From Maribacter sp. MMG018 (GTDB taxonomy: Bacteria > Bacteroidota > Bacteroidia > Flavobacteriales > Flavobacteriaceae): a stretch of DNA of 64,000 bases. A program made the position numbers and the translations under genes. Shown here one piece after another: positions 49,823-59,387 of the stretch. The notes beneath the pieces were generated by a model that did not search any database, had not been told where the DNA came from, and saw nothing but the letters and a program-made list of their open reading frames with translations. The stretch lies in NCBI RefSeq assembly GCF_018100785.1, contig NZ_JAGJEC010000001.1:62001-126000 (forward strand). Reading direction: 5' to 3'. Each line of letters begins with the position of its first letter. The stretch's first letter is position 1.

Positions 49823-51733
49823 CTACTTTAAACCCTCAATTTCAATGGTAAGGGTCTCCCATTTTTCCATATATTTTTCTAGTTGAGATTTTTTTGCTTG
49901 GTAATCATCGAAGAAATTAGGTTTAGCAATAGTGGCATCATAATCCATCAACAAATCATGGTCTATTTCCTTTATCTCTTTCTCTAGAGACGATATCTTA
50001 CTTTCTAAATTGCTCAACTGATTCTTAAGGCTTTTGAGTCTTTTTTGTTCTTCAAAAGTATTATTGGCTTTCTCTGTCGGTTTTTCTACAACTACCTCCT
50101 GTTTTTTCTCTATACTCCTAAAGTTTTCTACCTTTCTTTGCTCTAAATAGAAATCAATGTCCCCTAAATATTCCTTTATTTTATGATCCTTGAATTCATA
50201 TACTTTATTGGTTAAGCCTTGTAAGAAATCCCTATCGTGTGACACCAATATCAACGTACCTTCAAAATTAAGGCAAGCTTGTTTTAAAACATTCTTCGAT
50301 TTTATGTCCAAATGGTTGGTTGGCTCATCCATTACAAGCACATTGAAAGGCTGAAGCAACATCTTGGCCAAGGCCAAGCGGTTACGTTCCCCACCGGACA
50401 GAACTTTCACGTACTTTTCTACATCATCTCCCCTAAACAAGAAAGACCCCAGAATATCACGAACCTTACTCCTGTTAGATTCATTGGCCGCATCTATCAT
50501 AGTGTCCAAAATGGTTTTGTCACCATCTAAATACTCGGCCTGGTTTTGGGCAAAATATCCTATTTGTACATTATGTCCCAATTTTAAATGACCCTCGTGT
50601 TCCAATTCTCCCACAATAATCTTGGCCAAAGTAGATTTTCCTTGTCCATTTTGCCCCACAAAGGCAGTTTTACTGTTTCTTTCAACCAACAGATTTATAT
50701 CTTTCAGTACCTGTTTTTCTCCATAGGATTTAGAAAGGTTCTCTATCTCTACCACAACCTTACCGGGCGTTATGGAGACGGGAAATTTGAGGTTCATAAC
50801 ACTATTGTCGTCTTCATCTACCTCTATGCGCTCTATTTTATCCAATTTCTTGATAAGCGATTGGGCCATGGATGCCTTGGTAGATTTGGCCCTGAACTTT
50901 TCTATTAAACGCTCTGCTTGTTGAATTTCTTTTTCTTGGTTTTTCTGGGCATTTAATTGTTGTTGTCGTATCTCGTCCCTCAGAACCAAATATTGCGAGT
51001 ATGGTTTGTTATAATCATAAATTCGCCCCAAAGAAATTTCTATGGTTCTATTGGTTACATTGTCCAAGAACATTTTATCGTGCGAAACGATTACTACCGC
51101 ACCGGTATAATTGTTCAGAAACTGCTCAAACCAAATAATGGATTCTATATCCAAGTGGTTGGTTGGCTCATCTAACAGCAGCACGTCGTTGCTCTGCAAG
51201 AGCAATTTTGCCAATTCTATACGCATACGCCACCCCCCTGAAAAGGTTTCGGTCTTTCTATTAAAATCTTCTCTGGTAAACCCAAGGCCCTGAAGAATTT
51301 TTTCTGTTTCACCTTGATAGTTGTATCCGCCCAATATTTCGTAATGACTAGAAAGGTCGCTCAAATCAACGATCAACTGATGGTAAGATTCACTTTCATA
51401 ATCTGTACGTTCTGCCAATTGTTTATTTATAGCATCTATTTTTGCCTCTAGAGTCTTTATTTCCTCAAAAGCTTGGTATGCTTCCTCTAAAACGGTTCTG
51501 CCAAGTTCAAAATCTATATCTTGGCGCAAGAAACCGATCTTTATATCCTTTTCTATAGCAATAGTACCAGAATCTATAGGCATATCCTTTGCCAATAGTT
51601 TTAGTAAGGTAGACTTACCGGCACCATTTTTACCTACAAGGCCCACCCTGTTTCCGGCATTTAACCTAAATGATATTTCCTCAAATAAATATTCGCCGCC
51701 AAAAGAGACGGAAAGATTATGAATGTTCAGCAT
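49823..51733 (-). CDS. ABC-F family ATPase
   Basis: Cytosolic protein of 636 residues with two ABC ATPase domains and no membrane part, the layout of translation-factor ABC-F proteins (Uup/YdiF type). Walker A sites are GLVGKNGAGKSTLL (about 33-46) and AFVGQNGQGKSTLAK (about 355-369); signatures FSGGWRMRIELAK and LSGGERNRLALAK; Walker B regions LLLDEPTNHLD and LVMDEPTNHLD. A linker (about 240-320) and a coiled-coil C-terminal domain (about 540-636) complete the fold. It binds the ribosomal E site in known relatives. A -7 element (CAAATTTA at 51744-51751, minus strand TAAATTTG) lies next to the ATG. Confidence 0.92.
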   Translation of the reverse strand: MLNIHNLSVSFGGEYLFEEISFRLNAGNRVGLVGKNGAGKSTLLKLLAKDMPIDSGTIAIEKDIKIGFLRQDIDFELGRTVLEEAYQAFEEIKTLEAKIDAINKQLAERTDYESESYHQLIVDLSDLSSHYEILGGYNYQGETEKILQGLGFTREDFNRKTETFSGGWRMRIELAKLLLQSNDVLLLDEPTNHLDIESIIWFEQFLNNYTGAVVIVSHDKMFLDNVTNRTIEISLGRIYDYNKPYSQYLVLRDEIRQQQLNAQKNQEKEIQQAERLIEKFRAKSTKASMAQSLIKKLDKIERIEVDEDDNSVMNLKFPVSITPGKVVVEIENLSKSYGEKQVLKDINLLVERNSKTAFVGQNGQGKSTLAKIIVGELEHEGHLKLGHNVQIGYFAQNQAEYLDGDKTILDTMIDAANESNRSKVRDILGSFLFRGDDVEKYVKVLSGGERNRLALAKMLLQPFNVLVMDEPTNHLDIKSKNVLKQACLNFEGTLILVSHDRDFLQGLTNKVYEFKDHKIKEYLGDIDFYLEQRKVENFRSIEKKQEVVVEKPTEKANNTFEEQKRLKSLKNQLSNLESKISSLEKEIKEIDHDLLMDYDATIAKPNFFDDYQAKKSQLEKYMEKWETLTIEIEGLK

Positions 51734-51827
51734 TGTTATAATCCAAATTTAAGAACCAACGGTAAAAAATAATACGGAAACACCATTAATCCTAACTAAA
51801 TTTACAGGCAAAATCACCTACATTAAT

Positions 51828-51835
51828 TACTTTTG
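51828..51835 (+). promoter_or_regulatory. -7 element of the DUF983 gene
   Basis: TACTTTTG matches the Bacteroidota -7 consensus and lies 15 nt before ATG 51851. Confidence 0.45.
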
Positions 51836-51850
51836 CACAAAGTTTTGCAA

Positions 51851-52231
51851 ATGTTAAAAAAAGGAAACAAACTCTACAGCATTTTAACAGGAAGTTGTCC
51901 TAAATGCCATCAAGAGAATATGTACCTGGACAAAAACCCTTACCATATTTCAAAAATTTTTGATATGCACGAGCGGTGCAGCCATTGTCACACAAAATAT
52001 AAAATTGAACCTTCTTTCTTTTACGGGGCCATGTATGTAAGTTATGCCGTAGGTGTAGCTTTTGCTGTTGCGGCGTTCGTGATCAGTAAATTATTTATAG
52101 GAGCTAGCCTAATCAACACCTTTATTTCTATCGTGGTTACCCTAGTGGTATTCATGCCAATAATTATTCGCTTGTCAAGAAATATTTGGATCAACTTCTT
52201 TATACACTACGATAAGGACAAAGCTTCTTAG
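51851..52231 (+). CDS. DUF983 family small membrane protein
   Basis: Protein of about 126 residues. The N-terminal zinc-ribbon-like part has CPKCHQENM (C16, C19) and RCSHCHTKY (C42, C45). Two membrane helices follow: GAMYVSYAVGVAFAVAAFVI (about 59-78) and LINTFISIVVTLVVFMPIII (about 86-105). This is the standard DUF983 layout; the function is unknown. ATG 51851 is preferred over the one at 51833. The 3' end overlaps the convergent oxidoreductase gene by 4 nt. Confidence 0.88.
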   Translation: MLKKGNKLYSILTGSCPKCHQENMYLDKNPYHISKIFDMHERCSHCHTKYKIEPSFFYGAMYVSYAVGVAFAVAAFVISKLFIGASLINTFISIVVTLVVFMPIIIRLSRNIWINFFIHYDKDKAS

Positions 52232-53283
52232 ACTTCTTGTAGCATTGCAGAAAACCTATTGATATCCAATTCTGGATCTAGTGGTTTTCTTTCCTCTATG
52301 TGTCTATATAATTCCTCGGCAGCCCATGGAGCTACCATTATGCCGTGGGAGCCAAAACCATTTAAAAGGTTTATTCTTACATAGTTTGGATGTGTGCCTA
52401 CCAACGGTCTTCTATCCCTAACGGTAGGCCTTACACCGGCCACATGGCCTTCTACTTGATACTCCTCTGACAATATAGCATCTAGTTTTCTCAAAAGCTC
52501 GTCCTTCGCGGACACCGAAGGTTCGTTGTTCTTATCTTTATTACTGTACGTTGCCCCCACTTTATATAGGTCGTTACCAAGCGGTATAATAAATATAGAA
52601 GACTTTACGGCCCTAGATTCCTTTAAGCCCGTAGATCTGATAATCAGATACTCACCCTTTGAACCTTGCATGGGTAAATAATTAAAAAACGGATTTTTAA
52701 CGAGTCCATAACCTTCTGCAAAAACAATGTGTTTGGCCTTTATGTTCTTATAGGAAACATAATCGGAGTGTTCCTCTAGATCCGAATACTCAAAAGTTTC
52801 GGTTCTTAACTTATTCTGGGCCGATAAAAATTCTGCATACGAGTTGATCATTAGCCCGGTATCTAACCTAAAAGCTCTTAAAACCTCCCCAAAATCATAG
52901 GGGGCTTTAATACGGTCGTTGCTATTGCGAACCAATTTGGGTGACAGATAGTCTTGTAACAGATTCTTGTCGGATGCCTCGAACCAACGGTTTTGTTCTT
53001 CTATAGAACTTAGTATTCGTAAAACGGATTGATCGCGGATCAAGTCTACCTGCAATTCTTCACCTAAACCAGTATAAAACTTCTTTGCTAATGGCATCAA
53101 CTCATTGGCCTTCCAAGCCATGGTAAACCTCTTTAGTATAACAGGGTTGGATAAACCGCCCGCAACTAAAGAAGACTTTTGGGAGGCATCGTTAAAAACG
53201 ACAAATGTCTTATTGTTTTTTCTTAGTTTTTCACAAAAAGCGGTTCCAGCAAGGCCTAGGCCTACAACAATATAATCTAACAT
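52228..53283 (-). CDS. FAD-dependent oxidoreductase (DAO family)
   Basis: Flavoprotein of 351 residues. N-terminal GxGxxG at YIVVGLGLAGTAFCEKLRKN, followed by the early strand VVFNDASQKSSLVAGGLSNPV, and a C-terminal GVRPTVRDRRPLVGTHP plus GFGSHGIMVAPWAAEELYRH that close the FAD site. This is the DAO fold as in MnmC C-domain or ThiO-like proteins; the specific substrate is unknown. A -7-like TATTTTTG (minus strand, 53288-53295) ends only 5 nt from the ATG, so the mRNA is probably nearly leaderless. Confidence 0.82.
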   Translation of the reverse strand: MLDYIVVGLGLAGTAFCEKLRKNNKTFVVFNDASQKSSLVAGGLSNPVILKRFTMAWKANELMPLAKKFYTGLGEELQVDLIRDQSVLRILSSIEEQNRWFEASDKNLLQDYLSPKLVRNSNDRIKAPYDFGEVLRAFRLDTGLMINSYAEFLSAQNKLRTETFEYSDLEEHSDYVSYKNIKAKHIVFAEGYGLVKNPFFNYLPMQGSKGEYLIIRSTGLKESRAVKSSIFIIPLGNDLYKVGATYSNKDKNNEPSVSAKDELLRKLDAILSEEYQVEGHVAGVRPTVRDRRPLVGTHPNYVRINLLNGFGSHGIMVAPWAAEELYRHIEERKPLDPELDINRFSAMLQEV

Positions 53284-53305
53284 GTTGCAAAAATAACCAT
53301 AAACA

Positions 53306-53334
53306 AAAGCTCCGATATAAAATATCGGAGCTTT
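53306..53334 (-). terminator. Terminator of the gldKLMN operon
   Basis: AAAGCTCCGATAT (53306-53318) and ATATCGGAGCTTT (53322-53334) form a perfect 13-bp stem with loop AAA. It lies 31 nt after the gldN stop. Confidence 0.88.
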
Positions 53335-53364
53335 AATACTTTTGAATTGGAATTTTCTAAGGCC

Positions 53365-54252
53365 CTAGTAAGCCCACATATCTTGCTCTCTGTCTCGAAT
53401 AGTTTCTTTGATACGTTGAGCTTCTAACAATTGAAACAAGGCATTGTCGGCAATGTAATCGCTAACCTTCCTATCTCCATGTACATTATCTTCTTTATAG
53501 ATAACAGCATTAAACCTTCTTGCATTCAACAGCATGTCAAAAGAGATAGGTTGTGCGGAATTACGCTGATTAAAGACTTTTGCCTCATGTAAAATTTCTC
53601 GTGCATCAGGATACCAGATCCAGAACAATTCTACTTTATCGGGATTTTCGTCATCGATAAAGTTTACGTCCGGAGCAACTGGGGCAATACCCAATAAACG
53701 ATATTTCAACTCTCCCTGTCTTTTATCAAAATACCACATACCTTTAATATGATACTCTTCTATTTCTGCGGCGGTTATATTTCTACGAGTAATATACTCT
53801 TCAGAAACTTGCTCACCGGCATTCATTTGTTCGTATCCGTAGTCTAAGGTATCTACAGTTTGTAAAGCATCTGAAAGATCATCGTACGTTCTTTTTTCCG
53901 TGAAATAAGAATCGGCATAAGCCTCTAAATTCCCATTTTTAAGGTTTTTTATCAATACATGGTACAAAGATCTTCTGTCATGACCTATATCCATTGTATC
54001 CGTTGGATAATAAAGAGGAAAGTTTACCCTTTCATCCAGATCTATGGTCTCCCAAAGGGTCTTGGACCAAAGAATATCCCTATCGTCTACATAACCATAT
54101 TCTAAAGGCGCATCGTTGTCCGCCTTTTTTTGGGCTTCTGTACGAACACCAATTTCATCAGGTTTCTTAGCGTTCAAGATATTGGCCTGCGCCATCATGG
54201 ATACTGGCAACAAAGTTACCGCTCCCATTACTAAAACATTTTTCCAATTCAT
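53365..54252 (-). CDS. gldN: GldN (PorN), type IX secretion/gliding protein
   Basis: Periplasmic T9SS component of 295 residues with a signal peptide (about 1-22, ending MMAQA). The mature part starts with a charged linker and then LEYGYVDDRDILWSKTLWETIDLDERVNFPLYYPTD, split in the text by normal GldN spacing; FWIWYPDAREILHEAKVFN and SFDMLLNARRFNAVIYKEDN are the family's best-conserved stretches. It forms a ring on the periplasmic face together with GldK/PorK. It is the last gene of the gldK-L-M-N operon, 63 nt after gldM, and ends before a strong terminator. Confidence 0.95.
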   Translation of the reverse strand: MNWKNVLVMGAVTLLPVSMMAQANILNAKKPDEIGVRTEAQKKADNDAPLEYGYVDDRDILWSKTLWETIDLDERVNFPLYYPTDTMDIGHDRRSLYHVLIKNLKNGNLEAYADSYFTEKRTYDDLSDALQTVDTLDYGYEQMNAGEQVSEEYITRRNITAAEIEEYHIKGMWYFDKRQGELKYRLLGIAPVAPDVNFIDDENPDKVELFWIWYPDAREILHEAKVFNQRNSAQPISFDMLLNARRFNAVIYKEDNVHGDRKVSDYIADNALFQLLEAQRIKETIRDREQDMWAY

Positions 54253-54315
54253 TCTTATTAACTTTAAAATTAACCGGGCAACGCTGTACGGTTACCCGGT
54301 ATCATTCTATTTGTA

Positions 54316-55872
54316 TTAATTTGTTAACTCCACAACTACCGGAGATACTTTTTTCAACTTGTAACTTTTGTTATTGGTGATGTAAGCTTCGATATCGAAG
54401 ATCTGAACCACATCGCCTCTTTTGGCACGTTTAAGAGCAGACTTAGCTTTTGCATCTAGTTTACTACCTCTTACACTAACCGTTGGTTGACCAGGTACTT
54501 TGAATTTGAAACCGCTAACCGCAAGGTTCAAGTCAAAATCAAAATCATCCAATTGAGCACTAATAGTACCGATCTCAACATTTCTTCTTGGTAATTTAAC
54601 ACTACCCGCTTGCTTGCTTATAGTACCTTCAGGCCTTGGAATATCTTTAATTCTGAATTCAGATTTAGAAGATATTGGTTGACCATCTGGCAAGGTTCCA
54701 GAAGCTGTAATAGTAACAGTTCTACCTTTTCCAGGGTTCATAACATATTTACTACCACTAACCTGCTTAAGACCTGGTGCAGATGCACGTACCTTATTGT
54801 TTGGTATACCAGGAATAGAGATAGACATTGGGTTCGGTACCCCACGATAAACAACGTTCATCTTATCTGCAGCGATCAATGCCGAGTTTGGTTTAGAAAT
54901 GGTAGCGAAAGAGTTCTTTACAGGAACTTCGATTTCTTCGCCATCTTGCTTAAAGTAGATAGTACCGGCAACTTCATGGTCACCTGCCCCACCTGCTCCA
55001 ATAAGCATTTTAACTCCACCAGCTTCCAATTTATAATCTTTGCCTTCTGTAAGTTTTCTTCCGTCAAGGGTCAATTCTGCCCTTACAGGAGTAGAAGAAT
55101 TATCCGTTTTACTGATAATGATCTTACCATCATACTTTTCACCTGCATAGTACGCAGATTTTGTAGCGGACAATGACGTTGCAAAGTTCTTTAAAGATAC
55201 TTGGCTTGTCAACTCACCTTCCAACATAGATTTTAAAGCAGCTTCTTCAGTAGCCTTAACATCGGCTTGCAAAGAAGTCAATTTAGCTAATGACGCTACT
55301 AAAGGATACCCTTCATAGTGGTAGTTTATCCAATTTTGCATACCATCTTTCGCCTTTACCTTACCTTCTTCGTTACCTGTTTCAAATCTATCGATAACAG
55401 ATTGTTTTAAAGAAGCAGGTACAATTGCAGCTACTTGGTCTCTATACTCGGTAAGTCTTTTCATAAACTCTTCACCGCCTTCCGACAGTTTGTCGCCTTG
55501 AAAGAACTTTTGATCCAAGAAATCCGAATTATCCATACGTGCATAATCCTTTGGATCTTCTATACCTTCCATCATACCGGTCTTAAGAGTTTCTAGATAA
55601 TCATAATACTCTTGAGACATTGATTTAATTTTCTGTGCATTCTGGTACAGCTTTTCATATTTAGCTGCATCTTCAGATGCCTTAGTTTCTAGACTACTCA
55701 AGAACGCTTCGTTACTTGCGGTCGTCTTTGCGTTAGAAGTCTCTAGCTTTTCATTCATTATACCGAATGCCGCTAGCACCTCTTTACTCATGTTTAACGC
55801 CAGCATTGCGATGAAGATCAAATACATAAGGTTGATCATCTTCTGACGTGGTGTTGCTTTTCCTCCTGCCAT
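54316..55872 (-). CDS. gldM: GldM (PorM), T9SS/gliding motor subunit
   Basis: Inner-membrane protein of 518 residues with one N-terminal helix (MINLMYLIFIAMLALNMSKE, about 12-31) and a long periplasmic part. The latter is arranged in four domains: a helical domain to about 220, then three beta-sandwich domains, the second of which starts near IAADKMNVVYRGVPNPMSIS. The start MAGGKATPRQKMINLMYLIF is universal in GldM. GldM dimers couple the GldL motor in the membrane to the outer-membrane GldKN rings. It lies 59 nt after gldL. The final stretch KSYKLKKVSPVVVELTN is typical. Confidence 0.95.
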   Translation of the reverse strand: MAGGKATPRQKMINLMYLIFIAMLALNMSKEVLAAFGIMNEKLETSNAKTTASNEAFLSSLETKASEDAAKYEKLYQNAQKIKSMSQEYYDYLETLKTGMMEGIEDPKDYARMDNSDFLDQKFFQGDKLSEGGEEFMKRLTEYRDQVAAIVPASLKQSVIDRFETGNEEGKVKAKDGMQNWINYHYEGYPLVASLAKLTSLQADVKATEEAALKSMLEGELTSQVSLKNFATSLSATKSAYYAGEKYDGKIIISKTDNSSTPVRAELTLDGRKLTEGKDYKLEAGGVKMLIGAGGAGDHEVAGTIYFKQDGEEIEVPVKNSFATISKPNSALIAADKMNVVYRGVPNPMSISIPGIPNNKVRASAPGLKQVSGSKYVMNPGKGRTVTITASGTLPDGQPISSKSEFRIKDIPRPEGTISKQAGSVKLPRRNVEIGTISAQLDDFDFDLNLAVSGFKFKVPGQPTVSVRGSKLDAKAKSALKRAKRGDVVQIFDIEAYITNNKSYKLKKVSPVVVELTN

Positions 55873-55931
55873 GGGTTTTTCTTTAAATTAGATTTTAATT
55901 AATACTTAAATTCGATTTGATTAAAATCCAA

Positions 55932-56585
55932 TTAATTTCTTGTCATTGCAGATAACATTCCACCATATACACCATTCAAAGAAGAAAGGTTGGTAGAAAG
56001 AGAGGCCATTTGCTCTTTAAGTGCACTAGCATTTTGTACTACTTCTTCGTTAACAGAAGCTTGTCTACTAGCACTTTCCAATTGTACTTTATAAAGACTG
56101 TTCAAAGACTCCATCTGAGCTGCTGCCTGAACCATTTCCTCAGAATATTTTCTGGTAGATTCCATTGCGTCAACTGTAGGGGCAATACCTTTGGCCGCAC
56201 CTTCGAAGTTTTTGATACTTGTACCTAAGCTCTCCATAAGATTTGCATCTACTCCAGCTTCTTTTAATAAATCGTCTAATTTTTTAGACAAAGAAGTTTC
56301 AGCTTCTGCAACTTCGGCAGCCTGGGTTTTTCTAGAAGCACTAGCTTCTCCACCTGCTAATTCTGGGTATACCAAGGCCCAATCGTATTCATCGTCTACC
56401 GGTTCGAATGCACTAATTGCGAAGATAAGTGCCTCTGTAATAAGACCGATAGATAATAATAGACCACCTGTTAAAGGGCCGATTTCCCAGTGAAGGATCT
56501 TAAATAGAGCACCTATGATTACTACTGATGCTCCCAGCCCATAGGCCATGTTAAATAATTTCTTTGTTGATTTTGACTGTGCCAT
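55932..56585 (-). CDS. gldL: GldL (PorL), T9SS/gliding motor subunit
   Basis: Inner-membrane protein of 217 residues with two adjacent helices (about 12-31 and 36-60): MAYGLGASVVIIGALFKIL and GLLLSIGLITEALIFAISAF. A conserved acidic residue in the second helix (E48 region, LITEAL) and a lysine in the first are the likely ion-path residues. The C-terminal ~150 residues are cytosolic coiled coil. GldL forms the stator ring that, with GldM, converts proton motive force into rotation for gliding and secretion. It follows gldK by 84 nt. Confidence 0.95.
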   Translation of the reverse strand: MAQSKSTKKLFNMAYGLGASVVIIGALFKILHWEIGPLTGGLLLSIGLITEALIFAISAFEPVDDEYDWALVYPELAGGEASASRKTQAAEVAEAETSLSKKLDDLLKEAGVDANLMESLGTSIKNFEGAAKGIAPTVDAMESTRKYSEEMVQAAAQMESLNSLYKVQLESASRQASVNEEVVQNASALKEQMASLSTNLSSLNGVYGGMLSAMTRN

Positions 56586-56669
56586 GATTTAATTTTAATT
56601 TAAGGTTTAATACTAAAGATTTGGTTAATAATTAATTTGTTAATGATATTTAATAGTTTGATGTAATTA

Positions 56670-58034
56670 TTACTGTGTTGAATCTTCCTCACCCATATAA
56701 TCCTGTACTGTTCTGAATCCTATATAACTTCTAGCAGAATCTGCATACTCATAATCCCTTGTACTTACTTGTAAGAAATAAGCAACGTCTTTCCAAGAAC
56801 CTCCTCTGATAACTTTTCTGTTATTAGACTGGTCACCACCGTTAGGGTTCATTGTTGATACATATTCATAGGCGCTAGGATCATAACTGGAGTTCGTCCA
56901 TTCAGATACGTTACCCGCCATGTTATACAGGTTAAAGTCGTTTGGTTCGTAAGATTTGGCCTCTACCGTATAGAGTGCCGCATCTGCTGCGTAATCTCCA
57001 CGTTGTGGCTTAAAGTTGGCCATAAAACAACCTGTATCGCTTATAACATATGGGCCACCCCATGGGTATGTTCCTCCTTCGATACCACCTCTTGCAGCAT
57101 ATTCCCATTCTGCTTCGGTAGGTAACCTAAACTGGTTCACAAATTGTTTGCCACGACTTTTTTGATCATCGTTCTTGAACTTGGTTCTCCAGTTACAAAA
57201 AGCCTTTGCTTGTTGCCAAGTAATACCAACTACCGGATAATCGCTATAAGCATCATGCCAGAAATAATCGTTGTGCATTGGCTCGTTGTACGAATACTCA
57301 AAATCTCTGATCCATACCGTGGTATCTGGATAAATCTCCAATTCTTCGTGACGGATAAAGTCTTTTCTACTTCCCTTGCCTTTTTTAGCGGCACGAGCAG
57401 CTGCCTCGATATCCATCCAGCTATATTTATATTTTAGTTTTGTAACATCTATACTACGCTGACCGTTATAAGACTCTTCCTCTGGAATGTATAGGGAATC
57501 CATAACCTCTGCATAATATTCATCTGGATATTCAGAAGTATCCCATATAAGGTCTTCATCTTTGTTAAGAGCCCTGCCTTCATAACCGGTCTCTCCCATA
57601 CCTGAATAATTATCCAACATGTATTTGTCGTATACCGAAGCTCTTGTGGTATCCGCATCTTTAAATGCATAATCTCCAATACCACCATCTTCAGGTCCTA
57701 TACCCAACTCGTCAGCCAAAATGGCCAACCTGGTTCTAACTATAGAATCCTTTACCCATTCGACAAATTGGCGATATTCGCTGTTCGTAATTTCCGTGTC
57801 GTCCATATAGAAAGAACGAACGGTTACTGTTTTCGTTGGAGCGTTGGATATTTTGGCTTGATCCTCTTCACTTTTACCCATAATGAAAGAACCCCTGGGT
57901 ATAAGTTCCATTCCATATGGTTTTTCCGGATACCATTTCTTGCCCTGGACTCCGACTAGCTCTCCTTTAGTCTTTGACCCACAACTTGTGAGTAAAAAAA
58001 CAAACGCTATAGATGATAACAATAGCTTCTTCAT
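56670..58034 (-). CDS. gldK: GldK (PorK), T9SS/gliding lipoprotein
   Basis: Outer-membrane lipoprotein of 454 residues with lipobox LTSC (acylated Cys at position 18). The mature part is an FGE-sulfatase-like domain in two halves: PYGMELIPRGSFIMGKSEED, then DDTEITNSEYRQFVEWV, and later WEYAARGGIEGGTYPWGG, NVSEWTNSSYDP and VIRGGSWKDVAYFLQ with YIGFRTV. The formylglycine-generating cysteines are absent, as expected for GldK. GldK forms rings with GldN under the outer membrane. It is the first gene of the operon; no clear promoter was found in the 121-nt space to the upstream gene. Confidence 0.95.
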   Translation of the reverse strand: MKKLLLSSIAFVFLLTSCGSKTKGELVGVQGKKWYPEKPYGMELIPRGSFIMGKSEEDQAKISNAPTKTVTVRSFYMDDTEITNSEYRQFVEWVKDSIVRTRLAILADELGIGPEDGGIGDYAFKDADTTRASVYDKYMLDNYSGMGETGYEGRALNKDEDLIWDTSEYPDEYYAEVMDSLYIPEEESYNGQRSIDVTKLKYKYSWMDIEAAARAAKKGKGSRKDFIRHEELEIYPDTTVWIRDFEYSYNEPMHNDYFWHDAYSDYPVVGITWQQAKAFCNWRTKFKNDDQKSRGKQFVNQFRLPTEAEWEYAARGGIEGGTYPWGGPYVISDTGCFMANFKPQRGDYAADAALYTVEAKSYEPNDFNLYNMAGNVSEWTNSSYDPSAYEYVSTMNPNGGDQSNNRKVIRGGSWKDVAYFLQVSTRDYEYADSARSYIGFRTVQDYMGEEDSTQ

Positions 58035-58155
58035 ACTTTAGGTTAAATTTCGATTATGGTTATAAATGCAATACAATCTAATATTCTAACTTCTAAAACT
58101 AAGTTTTGATTAAAATATTGTATTGAAGTGTTTTATGATTTAATTATTTTTTCAA

Positions 58156-59313
58156 TTAATTAAAACCTTTCTTGTAGGCTTTAAACCACCTTTCGGGAAT
58201 GTTTTGATTACAAGCATCCAAATAATCCTTCTCGGTGCAAGGTAATAACGCAGGTGTTTCGTCTTTAGTATGTGAAGTGAAAATAGATGGTACCTCAACC
58301 CACCATCTTTCTGTCAAAAGACTCTTGTAGAAAACAAGTTCCCCTTCTTCATTGGGAACATTATATTTGGTGAAGTCTTCTGTTTTATTATAGGGATCTT
58401 CTTTTATACGATAGTTTATTCCCTCAATAAAATACCATATTATTTGAGCAACCAGCTGCTGTGACTGCACATTATTTTCCATCTCAAATATTCCGAAGGC
58501 AGCTACTTTTTCGCTTATCCCGGCATATCTGGCAATGGCACAAATCTCTCTACCATCAAATCCGTTCGGAGAAAAATTCGGAGAAAACCCCATCTCACTT
58601 GCTTTTACCGCCCTGGTATCCAAACTTACCATATGGGCGTTTCTAAGCACGGGTTCTGCCAAAGTAAGGTCATTTGCTATTTCACCTAGCCGATAGGCAT
58701 CGAAGAACAAACGCTCCATAAGGTCCATTTCTTCTTGGGCATTAAAATAACTTTGATAACCTATATTCGAAAAATTAAAAAGATTATTGGGTTTGTCGGT
58801 AATAATCTTGCTCATATATGAATGAGAAGAAATGAGCTCGTCGTGTATACCAAAATCAAATCGGCTATCTACGGCAACCAGGTTGATCATATCCTTTATA
58901 CCATCAAAAGCTCTATATGCGGGGTACGTAATGTCTTGGGTAGCGCCCAAGATAATAGGAATTATATTTTCTTCAAGAAGACCGGCCGCCACTTCCTTTA
59001 CCACAAAGTAAGTATCCTCTACCGTTTCGCCTTCTTCTAAATCTCCCAGATCCACCAAGGTAACGTTCCAGTTGCCCAACATTAATTTATACAACTGCAA
59101 CCTTATAGCGGAAACATCTAGTTTTTCGTTCTTTTTCTCGAAAGCATTTCTAGATTCCCGAACCCCAAAAATGGCCACAGTTGCGTTCGCCAAAACGGGC
59201 AGGCCATCATTGGCCGTATGTATATGAGTGTTTCTGCCTATTGCCTGGGCCGGCAATAATTCGCAATGTGCAAGGACTTTATCTTCTACAGGAACTAAAA
59301 AGTCAAATGCCAT
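58156..59313 (-). CDS. Ureohydrolase (arginase/formimidoylglutamase)-fold protein with altered metal site
   Basis: Cytosolic protein of 385 residues with the arginase fold. The three metal-binding motifs can be located but are degenerate: GGDHS is GATQD (123-127), DAHxD is DSRFD (149-153), and SxDxD is SLDTR (230-234). Thus the histidine ligands are Gln and Arg, and one aspartate is Arg, so binuclear Mn chemistry is unlikely in the usual form. Genes like this lie next to gldK in many Flavobacteria, often labelled formimidoylglutamase. A role in the gliding/secretion locus is an inference from context. A candidate -7 element (TAATTTTG, minus strand, 59378-59385) lies upstream. Confidence 0.8.
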   Translation of the reverse strand: MAFDFLVPVEDKVLAHCELLPAQAIGRNTHIHTANDGLPVLANATVAIFGVRESRNAFEKKNEKLDVSAIRLQLYKLMLGNWNVTLVDLGDLEEGETVEDTYFVVKEVAAGLLEENIIPIILGATQDITYPAYRAFDGIKDMINLVAVDSRFDFGIHDELISSHSYMSKIITDKPNNLFNFSNIGYQSYFNAQEEMDLMERLFFDAYRLGEIANDLTLAEPVLRNAHMVSLDTRAVKASEMGFSPNFSPNGFDGREICAIARYAGISEKVAAFGIFEMENNVQSQQLVAQIIWYFIEGINYRIKEDPYNKTEDFTKYNVPNEEGELVFYKSLLTERWWVEVPSIFTSHTKDETPALLPCTEKDYLDACNQNIPERWFKAYKKGFN

Positions 59314-59387
59314 ATTGGTCTGGTGGTGTTAATTTTGAAAATCTTCAGCGAAAATTACTACTAAAATATCCTTATTTCAAAATTATA

